From the NCBI RefSeq assembly GCF_000802155.2, contig NZ_JQGJ02000026.1:1-48026 (forward strand): DNA of 48,026 nucleotides, read 5' to 3'. The DNA is from Pseudomonas frederiksbergensis (GTDB lineage Bacteria > Pseudomonadota > Gammaproteobacteria > Pseudomonadales > Pseudomonadaceae). The notes below the pieces were generated by a model, which worked only from the letters and a program-made list of their open reading frames with translations, was not told where the DNA came from and searched no databases. Shown one piece after another: positions 33,142-44,114 of this stretch; position 1 is the first letter of the stretch; each line of letters starts with the position of its first letter. The position numbers and the translations under genes are program-made.

Positions 33142-33165
33142 AAGCCGGCCATAAGCCGGCTTTTT
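33142..33165 (+). terminator. Rho-independent terminator
   Basis: AAGCCGGC / GCCGGCTT stem with a CATAA-type loop followed by T5, plus strand. Ends transcription from the regulator or from a small unit at about 33.0 kb before the minus-strand defence operon. Confidence 0.8.
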
Positions 33166-33276
33166 AATTGTCCGCGGATATCCAGAAAAATCCATATCAA
33201 CCCCCAACTAATCAACAAGCCCGCGAATACACATCAGCCATGAACAAGGGCATGAGTGTGTAAAAGCGGACTTGAT

Positions 33277-34338
33277 TTATCTGGGGACGTGAGGTTTATC
33301 CGTCATCTCAGCGTTCGGCTCTTCGACTGCCAGTTTTTTCACTGCCTTGTCAAAATCACTTTCAAACAGTCGACCCTGCACAATTCTGTATTTCTCAAAC
33401 TCGCTTTCCGCATGTGTCTGGGCAAGCTTGGCAGAAACTTTGCCGTTGTTTTGCAGCACTTTCCGCTCATCAAACTCCAGGAAGGCATCCAACCGCTTGG
33501 CCCAACCTCCATGGTCATGGGAATCTTGCGGCGGGCACGGTCTTCAGCCAGCTCCAGATAGGCGTTGACGATACGACCCAATGACCCCAACTCGTCCTTG
33601 CTCAGATAGTTCTTGGCTACGGCCACATCGGTTTTCAGGATCCTACCTTCGAATCCGTTCGCCCAGGATGTCAATCCCATATGCGGCTTGCTGTTATCGG
33701 CCCGATTGTGGATCAACTCTGCGGCCGTATAGCCGTGAATGGCGTAATGGAGCTTGTTCTGCGTTGGCGAAGAACGCCTTAGTGGTCGGCGCATCCTTGT
33801 TGCAATCCGCGCTGGTGGCGTAGATGTCGGTGATTTTCTGGTAGAAGCGTCGCTCGCTGAGGCGAGTCTCACGGATTTCCTCCAACAGTTGCTCGAAACA
33901 GTCCTCGCCCGGGAAGCTATCGTTTTCCATGCGCTGGCGATCCAGCACATAATCCTTGATAGCAAACCCACGTAGAGCGCCGGTTGCCCACTGGCGGAAC
34001 TGCGTTGCACGTATGGAGTTGACCCGATAACCGACGGAAATGATGGCGTCGAGGTTGTAGAAGTCCACCGTTCGGGACATCGTCCGTAGACCCTCCTGCT
34101 GAACTATCCGGAATTTCCGGATAGTTGCCTCAGGCGCGAGTTCATGGCTGCCAAAGATGTTCTTCAGGTGCTCGCTGACGGTGCGCACATCCACCCCGAA
34201 CAGCTCGGCCATTAGCTTCTACGACAGCCACAAAGTTTCGTTCTCGTAGCGAGTTTCGATGCTCTGCTCGCTGGCTTGGCCTGTGAAGATCAGGAATTCG
34301 GCCGTGCTGTTACGGATTGAGGTGCGTCTGCCACTCAT
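33277..34338 (-). pseudogene. rhuM-family gene, decayed (one stop, two frameshifts)
   Basis: Virulence RhuM-like family protein, often found beside type I restriction genes; its function is unclear. The frame begins with the ATG overlapping the hsdR stop (ATGA) and reads MSGRRTSIRN, but a TAG interrupts it at 34219-34221 (WLS-stop-KLMAELFGVDV). It then reads well (VSEHLKNIFGS, IISVGYRVNSIRATQFRQWA, the family core). A frameshift near 33761-33768 (FFA to QNKLHYAIHG) and a 1-base loss near 33504-33508 (MTME to LDAFLEFDERKVL) break the rest. All three are inactivating. The family length (about 340) fits the span. Either true decay or, less likely, multiple sequencing errors. Confidence 0.85.
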
Positions 34339-37300
34339 TGCACATCCCCCCCAGAGCCTGGCAGGTTCCACATAGCCGACAACGCTTCAGCTTGTTGCAA
34401 CACCGTTTGCACCGCTGCGTCCTGTAAATCTGGCGGATAACCATATTTACGCAGGATGCGCTTGACCAACACACGCATTCGCGCCCGTGCCGAATCTCGG
34501 CGCGCCCAATCCACTGAAATGTTGCCTTTCAGACTTATTAGCAATTCGTGAGCAATCACCTTGAGCTTGTCGTCACCTATCACTTGCACCGCTGAATCGT
34601 TCTCGGCGAGCGCATCGTAAAAAGCAATTTCATCCGCGCTCAGGCCTTGTTCCTCGCCCCGTGCACGCGCAGCGCGGATGTCCTTGGCAATCTGAATCAG
34701 CTCCTGCAACACCTCGGCGGTGGTGATCGCATTGGCATGGTAGCGTGCAATGGCATCTTCCAATCGTTCTGAGAATGCCTTGGTCTGCACAATGTTGCTC
34801 TTGCTGCGCGAGCGAATGCCGTCATTGATGAGCTTGCGCAATGCCTCCAGCGCCAGGTTCTTCTTTTCCATCTGCTGCACTTCAGCGAGGAACTCGTCGG
34901 ACAGGATGGAAATGTCCGGCGATTGGATGCCGGCCGCCTTGAGGATATCTACGATCTCGGTGGAAACCACCGCCCGGCTGACGATCTGCCGGATGGCTAA
35001 GTCGCGCTCCTGTGTGCTGATACCCGACCCCGTTGCGCTTTTGGTCAACGCCTCGCGGATGGCCTGGAAGAAGCCGACTTCCTCGCGAATGGCACGCGCT
35101 TCATCCGAGGCAGAAGCCAGTGCGTAGGCCGTGGACACGGCGAGCACTGCGTCCTGGTAACGACGTTGTGCGTTCTTTTTTCCTTCGTCAGTCGTTTCTG
35201 CTGCCGCCCATTTTTGTTGCTTATCCAGAATCCACTCAATGGCGCCAGCCATCATTACCAAGCGCTGCTGCGGTGTGCCACCCAAAGCTGTGAGATAGTC
35301 GAAGCCGTGGTACATGTCGCGCACCACTTCGTACCTCTCCCTCATCTGTGCTATGGCCTGTGCCTCGTCGATGCCGGTGTTTTCCTTGTCTCGCGGTGAA
35401 TATTGCGCCAGCGCTGATTTCAGATTTTGGGCAATGCCGATGTAGTCGACAATCAAACCGGCAGGCTTATCGCGAAACACGCGGTTGACCCGTGCGATGG
35501 CCTGCATCAAACCGTGTCCCTTCATCGGTTTGTCTACATACATGGTGTGCATGGACGGCGCGTCGAAGCCAGTCAGCCACATGTCGCGCACGATCACCAG
35601 CTTCAGCGGGTCGTCCGAGTCTTTGGCTCGCCTGGCCAGAAGGTCGCGCCGAGCTTTGTTGCCAACATGCGGTTGCCACTCCGGCGGATCGCTGGGCACA
35701 CCGGTCATCACGATCTTAACTACCCCCAACATATCGTCATCGTTATGCCAGTCAGGGCGCAGTTTGATGATTTCCTTGTACAGATCAACGCAGATTTCGC
35801 GGCTCATGCACACCACCATCGCCTTGCCATCCAGGGCTACGACACGCTCCTCGAAGTGCGTTACCAAATCTTGTGCCACTAACGCCAACCGCTTCTGGCT
35901 GCCGACCAGCCGCTCTACTGCGGCAGCTCGTCCTTTGAGCTTTTCCTTTTCATCTGCAGTTGCATCCTCGAACAGAGCTTCGACTTCTAGGTCCAGTTCG
36001 GGCTTTTCGCTTTCATCCAATTCAATGCGTGCTAGCCGCGATTCGTAATAGATCGGCACGGTTGCCCCATCTTCGACGGCGCGACTGATGTCGTAGATGT
36101 CGATGTAATGGCCAAACAATGCCGGGGTATTCACGTCAGTGGCTTCGATGGGTGTGCCGGTGAAACCGATGAAAGAAGCATTGGGCAGCGCATCACGCAT
36201 GTATTTAGCAAAGCCATAGGAGACTTCGCCGGTCTTCCTATCCACCTTGGCCTTCAGCCCATATTGGCTGCGGTGCGCCTCGTCGGCGATAACCACTACA
36301 TTGCTGCGTGCAGTCAACGGCTCGCTCACTTCGCCGAACTTCTGCAAAGTGGTAAAGATTACTCCACCGGAGGCACGTGCGAGCAAATTCTGCAAATCTT
36401 CACGGCTCTCAGCCTGCACCGGCGTTTGCCGGATCAAGTCCTTGCACATTGAGAAGGTGGCGAACAACTGGTCATCCAAATCATTACGGTCGGTAAGCAC
36501 TACCAGCGTCGGGTTCTTCATCGCCGAGTGCTGTACCAGACGACCGGCATAGAAGGCCATCAGTAAGCTCTTGCCGCTGCCCTGAGTGTGCCAAATCACG
36601 CCTGCGCGCCGGTCGCCATTTGCCTGCGTCGCCACACTGGGCAATCCATAATGTCCAGGTTCTTCGTGTACATTTTGACTTCGGCTGGCGGCTCGGATGG
36701 TGGACTCGACGGCGTGATTGACCGCGTGATACTGGTGATAACCAGCAATGATTTTGACCAATCCACGCCCGGTCTCTCCGAAAGCGGTAAACCAGCGCAG
36801 CAGGTCGAGAAGGCGTTGCGGCTCAAACACGCCTTCGATCAGTGTCGGTAATTCGGGCTGGCCTTTGGGCAAGACATCCTTGCCGTCAGTGGTACGCCAC
36901 GGCATGAAACGTTCCAAATCGGAAGACAGTGAGCCAACCCGTGCCGCTATGCCGTCGGATGTGACCAGCACGACATTGGTGTGGAACAGCGTGGCGATCT
37001 GCTGCTTATAGGTCTGCAGCTGATTGAACGCCCCCACTAGGTTCGCACCCGCACTGCCAGGCGCTTTCAACTCGATCACTGCCAGTGGCAGACCGTTGAC
37101 GAACAGCACCACGTCCGGCCTGCGCTTGTATTGACCGCTGATGATCACGAACTGATGCACGGCCAACCAATCGTTGTTCTCGGGGCGGTCGAAGTCGAGT
37201 AGGAACACCTTGCCGGCAGTGAGTACACCGTCGTCTGCGTAGTATTCAACATCAACGCCATCGGTCAGCAGCTTATGGATACGGCGGTTTTCTTCTAGCT

Positions 37301-37544
37301 GGTTCGGCAGTTCGCTCTGGGTAAGCTTGCGGATGGCATCCGCCCTCGCTTCCGTTGGAAGCTGCGGATTGAATCGCGACACAGCGTCCTCCAGTCGCGT
37401 TTGCAGCATGGCGACATCATGGCTTTCACGCTCCGGCGCACTGCCATCCGGGCCGATGATGTTGTCTGAGACAATGGCGTAGCCCAACCTGCGTAGCTGT
37501 TCGAGCAGGGCTTGCTCGACTGCGGCTTCGGATAGAAAAGCCAT
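34335..37544 (-). CDS. hsdR: Type I restriction enzyme subunit R (HsdR)
   Basis: Motor and nuclease subunit of the type I restriction complex: translocates DNA with ATP and cuts at a distance from unmethylated sites. The 1069-residue protein is complete. The N-terminal PD-(D/E)xK nuclease has PD at 143-144 and ELK at 158-160. The helicase core has Walker A QGSGKS at 321-326, DEAH at 421-424, the GFTGTP motif and VRDMWLTGFDAPSMHTMYVDK, with QAIARVNRVFRDKPAG. A C-terminal region (about 760-1060) should contact HsdM/HsdS. The start overlaps the stop of the upstream membrane-protein gene by one base. Confidence 0.97.
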   Translation of the reverse strand: MAFLSEAAVEQALLEQLRRLGYAIVSDNIIGPDGSAPERESHDVAMLQTRLEDAVSRFNPQLPTEARADAIRKLTQSELPNQLEENRRIHKLLTDGVDVEYYADDGVLTAGKVFLLDFDRPENNDWLAVHQFVIISGQYKRRPDVVLFVNGLPLAVIELKAPGSAGANLVGAFNQLQTYKQQIATLFHTNVVLVTSDGIAARVGSLSSDLERFMPWRTTDGKDVLPKGQPELPTLIEGVFEPQRLLDLLRWFTAFGETGRGLVKIIAGYHQYHAVNHAVESTIRAASRSQNVHEEPGHYGLPSVATQANGDRRAGVIWHTQGSGKSLLMAFYAGRLVQHSAMKNPTLVVLTDRNDLDDQLFATFSMCKDLIRQTPVQAESREDLQNLLARASGGVIFTTLQKFGEVSEPLTARSNVVVIADEAHRSQYGLKAKVDRKTGEVSYGFAKYMRDALPNASFIGFTGTPIEATDVNTPALFGHYIDIYDISRAVEDGATVPIYYESRLARIELDESEKPELDLEVEALFEDATADEKEKLKGRAAAVERLVGSQKRLALVAQDLVTHFEERVVALDGKAMVVCMSREICVDLYKEIIKLRPDWHNDDDMLGVVKIVMTGVPSDPPEWQPHVGNKARRDLLARRAKDSDDPLKLVIVRDMWLTGFDAPSMHTMYVDKPMKGHGLMQAIARVNRVFRDKPAGLIVDYIGIAQNLKSALAQYSPRDKENTGIDEAQAIAQMRERYEVVRDMYHGFDYLTALGGTPQQRLVMMAGAIEWILDKQQKWAAAETTDEGKKNAQRRYQDAVLAVSTAYALASASDEARAIREEVGFFQAIREALTKSATGSGISTQERDLAIRQIVSRAVVSTEIVDILKAAGIQSPDISILSDEFLAEVQQMEKKNLALEALRKLINDGIRSRSKSNIVQTKAFSERLEDAIARYHANAITTAEVLQELIQIAKDIRAARARGEEQGLSADEIAFYDALAENDSAVQVIGDDKLKVIAHELLISLKGNISVDWARRDSARARMRVLVKRILRKYGYPPDLQDAAVQTVLQQAEALSAMWNLPGSGGDVQ

Positions 37545-38218
37545 CAGCGTTGCTCCTCATTAGAAGATGTTTGTCGTGCCGGAACGACTTTCCTTATGTG
37601 CTCCTCTATTGAGGTTGCCTCAACAAATCGAATCTGTGCCTCAGCGGTTTTGGCCAATACTCCCATGTGCTTCTTGATCTCAGTCAGCGCATCAGCAATC
37701 TTGACAATGGATGGCTTTTCGACAATTCCTGGAAGCCCGACATACGCCGAGACATCCAAAAGATATTTTTCAGTGTGTAACTTCTTCTCCCCGGCAGCAC
37801 GCCAGCTAACCTTGACGTAAAAAGGCTTGAGCTGCCGGCTGACGTTCACATCTTTGGGCCTGAACAGATTGAACCCGATGGCAAAGGTAAAGCTGAACTT
37901 CTCTCCCTGACCAATCATGGTCAGCGCGGGGCGCTCCTCGGCGTGCTTGAACAGAATCTGATAATTCTCGAAATCGCCAGCATCACGCTCGAACGAATAG
38001 CAGACACCCAAGGCCGGGCCTGTACCTACATTGGAAAATGCAAGTTGCAAGGCTCCATTACCGTCGGGGTGTGGCTCGAAATGGGCGACCACTTGAGGCA
38101 GGCTGCCAGCCTTGCGCAACGCGCGGTTTTCACGCAGCAGTGCATAAGTAAATCCGGTGTAGATCAGGGTGGAAAACCCGCCCACTGCGGTTCCAACTAC
38201 CGCCCAGTCCCAGGCCAT
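37544..38218 (-). CDS. Membrane-anchored protein of unknown function within the hsd operon
   Basis: A 224-residue protein I cannot assign. Residues about 4-26 form one membrane segment (WAVVGTAVGGFSTLIYTGFT) followed by a basic stretch (RENRALRKAG). Then comes a beta-rich, Ig-like region (VVAHFEPHPDGNGALQLAFSNVGTGPA) and an alpha-helical C-terminal region (about 175-215). The ATG overlaps the stop of the Abi-like gene (TGATG) and the stop overlaps hsdR, so it is translationally coupled in the restriction operon. Position next to a HEPN-like gene suggests an accessory or effector role in defence, but this is inference. Confidence 0.75.
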   Translation of the reverse strand: MAWDWAVVGTAVGGFSTLIYTGFTYALLRENRALRKAGSLPQVVAHFEPHPDGNGALQLAFSNVGTGPALGVCYSFERDAGDFENYQILFKHAEERPALTMIGQGEKFSFTFAIGFNLFRPKDVNVSRQLKPFYVKVSWRAAGEKKLHTEKYLLDVSAYVGLPGIVEKPSIVKIADALTEIKKHMGVLAKTAEAQIRFVEATSIEEHIRKVVPARQTSSNEEQR

Positions 38219-38964
38219 CACGCTCCTCCTTGTTCCGCGTTTTGCTCCGTTGCAGTAACAGGAGCGTCGCGTGCAGCATTCAATGCTTCGATATATGCAT
38301 CTCGGTCAAGCTGGTAGAGCAAACGGCTGACGGAAACATTGAGAGGGAAGGAGTCATTGCCAGGCAGAAGAATCCGAAACTCGGGATTGCCGTCATCGTC
38401 CATAATCAGCTCCAACCCGATATGAGCGTCAATTAGCTGGTTGAATTCTCCAAACCGTTCCCACGGTTCGCGCGAATTGACCGGATCTCGCTGTGCTTCT
38501 AGATAGGCTTGGTGCAGAAACATTACCAGAGCATCCGCCGACAAAACCGCCGTGCGGCGATGATGAATGGACAGTTTGGCAAGAAATCCGTCCCGCCCAT
38601 GACTGACCGGCCCAGATTCGTTCCGTAGATCACCCAGTGCTGTCGTCAGCTTATGGTGTTGCGATACCAACTTGAGGAATTTATTGTTCTGATTTTCGCC
38701 AAGCTTCAGCACACGCACTGCGGAACTGACCCATTCACCGAAATCCGGAGCAGTAGCTTTCGGCTTGACGGGGTGGGTAGGCGAATCCAGTTCATCCACA
38801 ATGATGCGGCAGAATACTTCAACGATGGATTTCGCGCAGTCGATGCACGCATCGTTGTCCTGATCCAAAGTGCGCTCCAGTGCCTCGAAGGTCTGCTGCA
38901 GCATCGGAGCATCACGCCAATATAGGCAAGCCTCACGGATGCCAAGGCACCAATCGAGACTCAT
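38218..38964 (-). CDS. Abortive infection family protein (Abi_C-like, HEPN-type)
   Basis: A 248-residue cytoplasmic protein. Residues about 38-150 match the Abi_C/AbiJ C-terminal type: CIDCAKSIVEVFCRIIVDE, then LRNESGPVSHGRD. R114-N115 and H122 form an RN...H motif typical of HEPN ribonuclease domains, with seven residues between R and H rather than the usual four to six. HEPN toxins of this type cleave RNA on phage attack. The gene lies between hsdS and hsdR, with an ATGA overlap with hsdS, reminiscent of prrC in the EcoprrI locus. Predicted role: growth arrest if restriction is blocked. Function inferred, not proven. Confidence 0.78.
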   Translation of the reverse strand: MSLDWCLGIREACLYWRDAPMLQQTFEALERTLDQDNDACIDCAKSIVEVFCRIIVDELDSPTHPVKPKATAPDFGEWVSSAVRVLKLGENQNNKFLKLVSQHHKLTTALGDLRNESGPVSHGRDGFLAKLSIHHRRTAVLSADALVMFLHQAYLEAQRDPVNSREPWERFGEFNQLIDAHIGLELIMDDDGNPEFRILLPGNDSFPLNVSVSRLLYQLDRDAYIEALNAARDAPVTATEQNAEQGGA

Positions 38965-40188
38965 GTTGTTTCTCCCTGGAAACGTTCCGCATCCCTTACA
39001 CGAAGCTTGCCTGAAATCAACTTGGGGAGCAGGGTATCGCGGAGTTCGGCGAGAGTGCGAGATTGGCGCTCGTTCTTTGCGATTTTTTCAAGCAATGGCG
39101 AAACGCACTGTGCAAACCTAGCAATAGTTTCTTCATCTGCAATGACGACGCGCGTTGCTGCAACGACCTCTGCACGTACAGCTGGATATGCTCCACCGTC
39201 GGCAAGATTCGCCAAGACGTCAATATTGTCCGGCGCAACTGCGGCAAGATACACAAGGGCTGCGTACTCGTCCCGCTTCGGGCGAAGCACCGCAAAGCCC
39301 GTGCTGCCGGTCAAGCCATTCTCGCCTATGAGTGCGTAGGAACCATTGCCCGGCCGCACCGTGCCGACAATCGTGTCGTTCGGTCGCAGTACGCGCTGTG
39401 CGCGACTTGGTGCATCTTTTGCCTTATACGGCGTGACGCTCTCAATATGCCCCCATTTCGTGTTTGACAAATCGACATAGCGGATTTCATCAGGCCTCGT
39501 TTGCTTTGTCCACGCCTCAGGATTGAGTACAGCCAAATCCGTAAGCGTCCCAACACGCCACATCTTCGGAATCAAACCTAGTTCTGATTCCTGCATGTCC
39601 TCTAGGAGCACATCATCGAAATCAACAAACCAGGACTTAAACAGGGCGAATGCCATCGCTTCGAGCGTCAGGCTCATGCGTCGGTTGAGTTCTATTTTTT
39701 TTGAGTACAGAAAATAAGTATCGCCAATTAATTTCTGGCTTGCATGATCAAGGACGGGAATCTGTAACTTGTCAAAGTCGCCCTTTTTAAAATGCGGAAT
39801 CAAAGTTCCGACATGCATGTTGTCGATTTGATTTTGGACGTAAGACGAGCGCAAGACAGCTAGGAGGTACTTCGGATAAACCTTCTTCGGGTCTGCCCGA
39901 ACGGCGACCATGTCCTGTGCAATGCAAAAATCAACTGGATCCGGAACCAAGTTGGTGCGTCCAGGGCTACCTTTGCAGACGAACAAAATATCGCCGGGCT
40001 GCGGATGTCCGCGAAACCACGTTCGGTGCGTTTCATCATTGACAAATCGCGTAGTTTCGTATTTTGGGTACAGACTGTCGTTGCTAATACAGTTGGTCGC
40101 AATCAGTGGTAATCCAGTATCACCCACAGGACAGGTTCTTCCACGGTTATCGACAATCGTAGAAAGAAGTTCGGTAAATGGAATAAGA

Positions 40189-40199
<11 letters not shown>
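38961..40199 (-). CDS. hsdS: Type I restriction enzyme specificity subunit (HsdS)
   Basis: Gives the DNA target specificity of the complex. The 412-residue protein has two target-recognition domains (about 15-150 and 215-350), each followed by a helical conserved region (IGDTYFLYSKKIELNRRMSLTLEAMAFALFKSWFVDFDDV; FAQCVSPLLEKIAKNERQSRTLAELRDTLLPKLISGKL). The start is the ATG preceded by GAGGAGG, overlapping the hsdM stop by 11 bp. The first recognition domain is less G+C-rich than the window, as expected for exchanged specificity modules. The target sequence cannot be read from the sequence. Confidence 0.95.
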
Positions 40200-42009
<1,810 letters not shown>

Positions 42010-42026
42010 TTGTTATCCCTATGGCT

Positions 42027-43019
42027 TCAAGCGGGCCAATACAGTCGCTTCAGCGGTACAATTCGTTTGGTTTCGGCATCGGTGGCGTCGTAGTGCTCGA
42101 TCAGCGCACGGACCACATGGTCCAGCGTCCACATCGCCAACGGGATGGAGGCTCGGTCGGCCTCGTACAGGGCGTCCCTGGTAAAGCCACCGGTGCCGAC
42201 ATATAACCCACGATCATCCTTGTGGCGGCCGCCAAGGAAACCACGAATATCCTGGCTACCCATCTGTCCTTTGCGGTGCTTGACCTCCACGACGATGCGC
42301 GGGTGTTCAAAGCCGAAGCCGTCCGGCGAGGCAACGATGTCCTTGCCTCGATCCGATCCGGGCGGCGAAATCTGGGTCTTGTAGCCCATGGCCCGGAGGA
42401 TACCGGCGACCAGCTGCTGCATGTCGTCCCAGTCGAGTTCGTTAACCCGGTCCTTAATGCGTTCCAGCGCCTGGGAATCGATGTCAGCCAGTGGGTCGGC
42501 GATGACTTCTGCGGCCTCATCTTCCACGGCCGGCACAGGTTTGCCTTTCAGCGCAGCCAATATTTCGGATGCTGCGCTGGATGACACCTCGAACAGGGTC
42601 AAGGTCGAGCCCAGACTATTCTTAGTACCAGTGCCCAAGCTGTCGCGTGGTAACTCCTGTGTTTGCCACTGCATTTGACGCGTCAGCGGCATGCCTTGCT
42701 CGGCCCATTCCGGGTGGTGTTCGGCTGGGCCAGTTACATTGCCGATCGAGTACAGGCGATTGGCAGGTGAATAGGTGATGACCCAATCGCCATTCTGGAT
42801 GTCGTTGACGAAACGCCAGACCTGAGATGCGCCCGACACCACCGTGCCTTGTTTTGCCTGTGGCTCGGCGGACTGATACAAGATGATTAATTGCTTGCGC
42901 CCTACGCCGGGCTTGGCATGAGCCGCCAACTGGTTCCAGCCCACAGCGATCACGCCGCGCTCACGGAAGGTGTCATACAGACTGCCGCCATCGCCGCGTA
43001 CCATCCACATCCGTGCCAT
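42027..43019 (-). CDS. Mrr-type restriction endonuclease with EVE/PUA-like N domain
   Basis: A 330-residue protein with two parts. Residues 1-150 hold an EVE/PUA-like reader type domain (MWMVRGDGGSLYDTFRERG, GDWVITY, RLYSIGNVTGP), known to bind modified bases in Mrr-like and related enzymes. Residues about 180-300 are the Mrr_cat nuclease: D227 in GSDRGKD and E245-x-K247 in VVEVKH, with Q257 nearby, the PD-(D/E)xK arrangement. Such enzymes are type IV, cutting methylated or modified DNA. The start (MARMWMVRG) is chosen for its GAGAGGGA site; earlier ATGs at 43040 and 43049 are alternatives. It would have to tolerate the host HsdM methylation. Confidence 0.88.
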   Translation of the reverse strand: MARMWMVRGDGGSLYDTFRERGVIAVGWNQLAAHAKPGVGRKQLIILYQSAEPQAKQGTVVSGASQVWRFVNDIQNGDWVITYSPANRLYSIGNVTGPAEHHPEWAEQGMPLTRQMQWQTQELPRDSLGTGTKNSLGSTLTLFEVSSSAASEILAALKGKPVPAVEDEAAEVIADPLADIDSQALERIKDRVNELDWDDMQQLVAGILRAMGYKTQISPPGSDRGKDIVASPDGFGFEHPRIVVEVKHRKGQMGSQDIRGFLGGRHKDDRGLYVGTGGFTRDALYEADRASIPLAMWTLDHVVRALIEHYDATDAETKRIVPLKRLYWPA

Positions 43020-43045
43020 CGCATTCCCTCTCGTATTCATAGCCA

Positions 43046-43363
43046 TCAATCCAGCACGACCAGAAATTCGGTCACCAGCGCAGTCGGCTGAACATCCCTA
43101 ACATTGCGCTGCAGCGAAACTAGTCCGTAATCCGCCATCAATTTCAGGGTGCGCGACAGGTTCGGAACCTTGCGGCCACTCAGTTCAGCCAGTTCGGTAA
43201 GAGACTTGGGTTGTTTGTCATAGATCAGATGCAGCAGGCGTCGGTTGTCGTCTGATAGCACCGCAGCCAGTGATGCCAAGGAGGGGAACCAAATGCTCGG
43301 GGTTTCGCTTTCCCGGGGCGGCGAGCCTTCTGGCTGCCGGATCCCCACAATGCAGCGTTTCAT
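43046..43363 (-). CDS. HTH transcriptional regulator (HVO_A0114-like)
   Basis: A 105-residue single-domain regulator. Residues about 38-90 form a winged HTH: LSDDNRRLLHLIYDKQPKSLTELAEL, GRKVPNLSRTLKLMADYGLVSL. This MarR/ArsR-like pattern matches small HVO_A0114-type regulators often found next to toxin or defence genes. It is the first gene of the minus-strand operon, 26 bp before mrr, and probably controls it. The upstream DNA (43364-43440) is AT-rich and has TATATCAG/TATAGG segments. No partner toxin (such as a TumE-like gene) is present upstream. Confidence 0.8.
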   Translation of the reverse strand: MKRCIVGIRQPEGSPPRESETPSIWFPSLASLAAVLSDDNRRLLHLIYDKQPKSLTELAELSGRKVPNLSRTLKLMADYGLVSLQRNVRDVQPTALVTEFLVVLD

Positions 43364-43531
43364 GATCGCGAACCCTATAACACGTTGACTTACAACTATA
43401 TCAGTGCCTGATAATCATCGTCGATCCCAAATACCTGCCACAAAGGGAAAGACAATCAAAGGGACAGCGGCTCTACCCCAAGCCCTCCCACGCCCCCGAT
43501 GGGCCCCACACCACCCGATTGGCCGACGGCG

Positions 43532-44085
43532 CTAGGCCGTGGATGGATTACTTGGCCAAGAAAACTTCCCTTGGTGCAGACAGCGTGCCGCCAACCAAAC
43601 GCATAAGCCATCATGCATCAACACTTTCATGCGACTGCCTAGGCGATTGGCAAACAGATGAACACAGTGCGGCTGCGCCGCATCGAAGACCGTCACTACA
43701 CGGGCGAACGCTTTTTCGGGGCCGGAACGCATATCCATCAGTGCGATAGCCAACCAGACCGCATCAATGCGAATCATGGGGCAAATCCACGGACAAAGCG
43801 GGAATAACTCTCGGTATCGGAGGACCGCCATTTCACCATGAGTGTATGCTCGCCAAACGACAGCTCATGATCGCCGACGCAGATGGTCTTTTCGGTTCGA
43901 CTTTCACCGGAACAAACGCCGGCAAGGCTGAGGGTGGCTGCCCCCCGTAAGCGGTAGCCACTTACGAATAACGTTGGCGTGATGCCATGCCTGATGATAA
44001 TACTAGAACTGGTTGCACTGGGTTGCAGGTATTCCCGCACGACCTGAGCTTTGAAGGGGTTTGGGTAAGAGTTTCGTTGGCGCAT
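43532..44085 (-). mobile_element. IS66-family insertion sequence remnant (tnpA/tnpB fragments)
   Basis: Two adjoining minus-strand fragments. At 43774-44085 an N-terminal TnpA-like piece (MRQRNSYPNPFKAQVVREYLQ, IIIRHGIT) loses the family sequence after about 35 residues. At 43532-43777 a TnpB-like piece reads MIRIDAVWLAIALMDMRSGPEKAFARVV, LFANRLGSRMKVLMHDGLCVWLAARCL, GKFSWP and then stops matching. Both are typical of IS66 orf1/orf2. TnpC, the DDE transposase, is missing, and no clean terminal inverted repeats were identified. The element is inactive and marks the right edge of the restriction cluster. Confidence 0.8.
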
Positions 44086-44114
44086 TAAGGGCTATCGCTT
44101 CGCTGAATCTCCGT

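Noticed and set aside
43364..43440. Possible C-terminal fragment of a toxin gene before the HTH regulator
   Set aside because: Only about 19 codons are open (ending ...GIDDDYQALI-stop) and the sequence does not match a family I can name.
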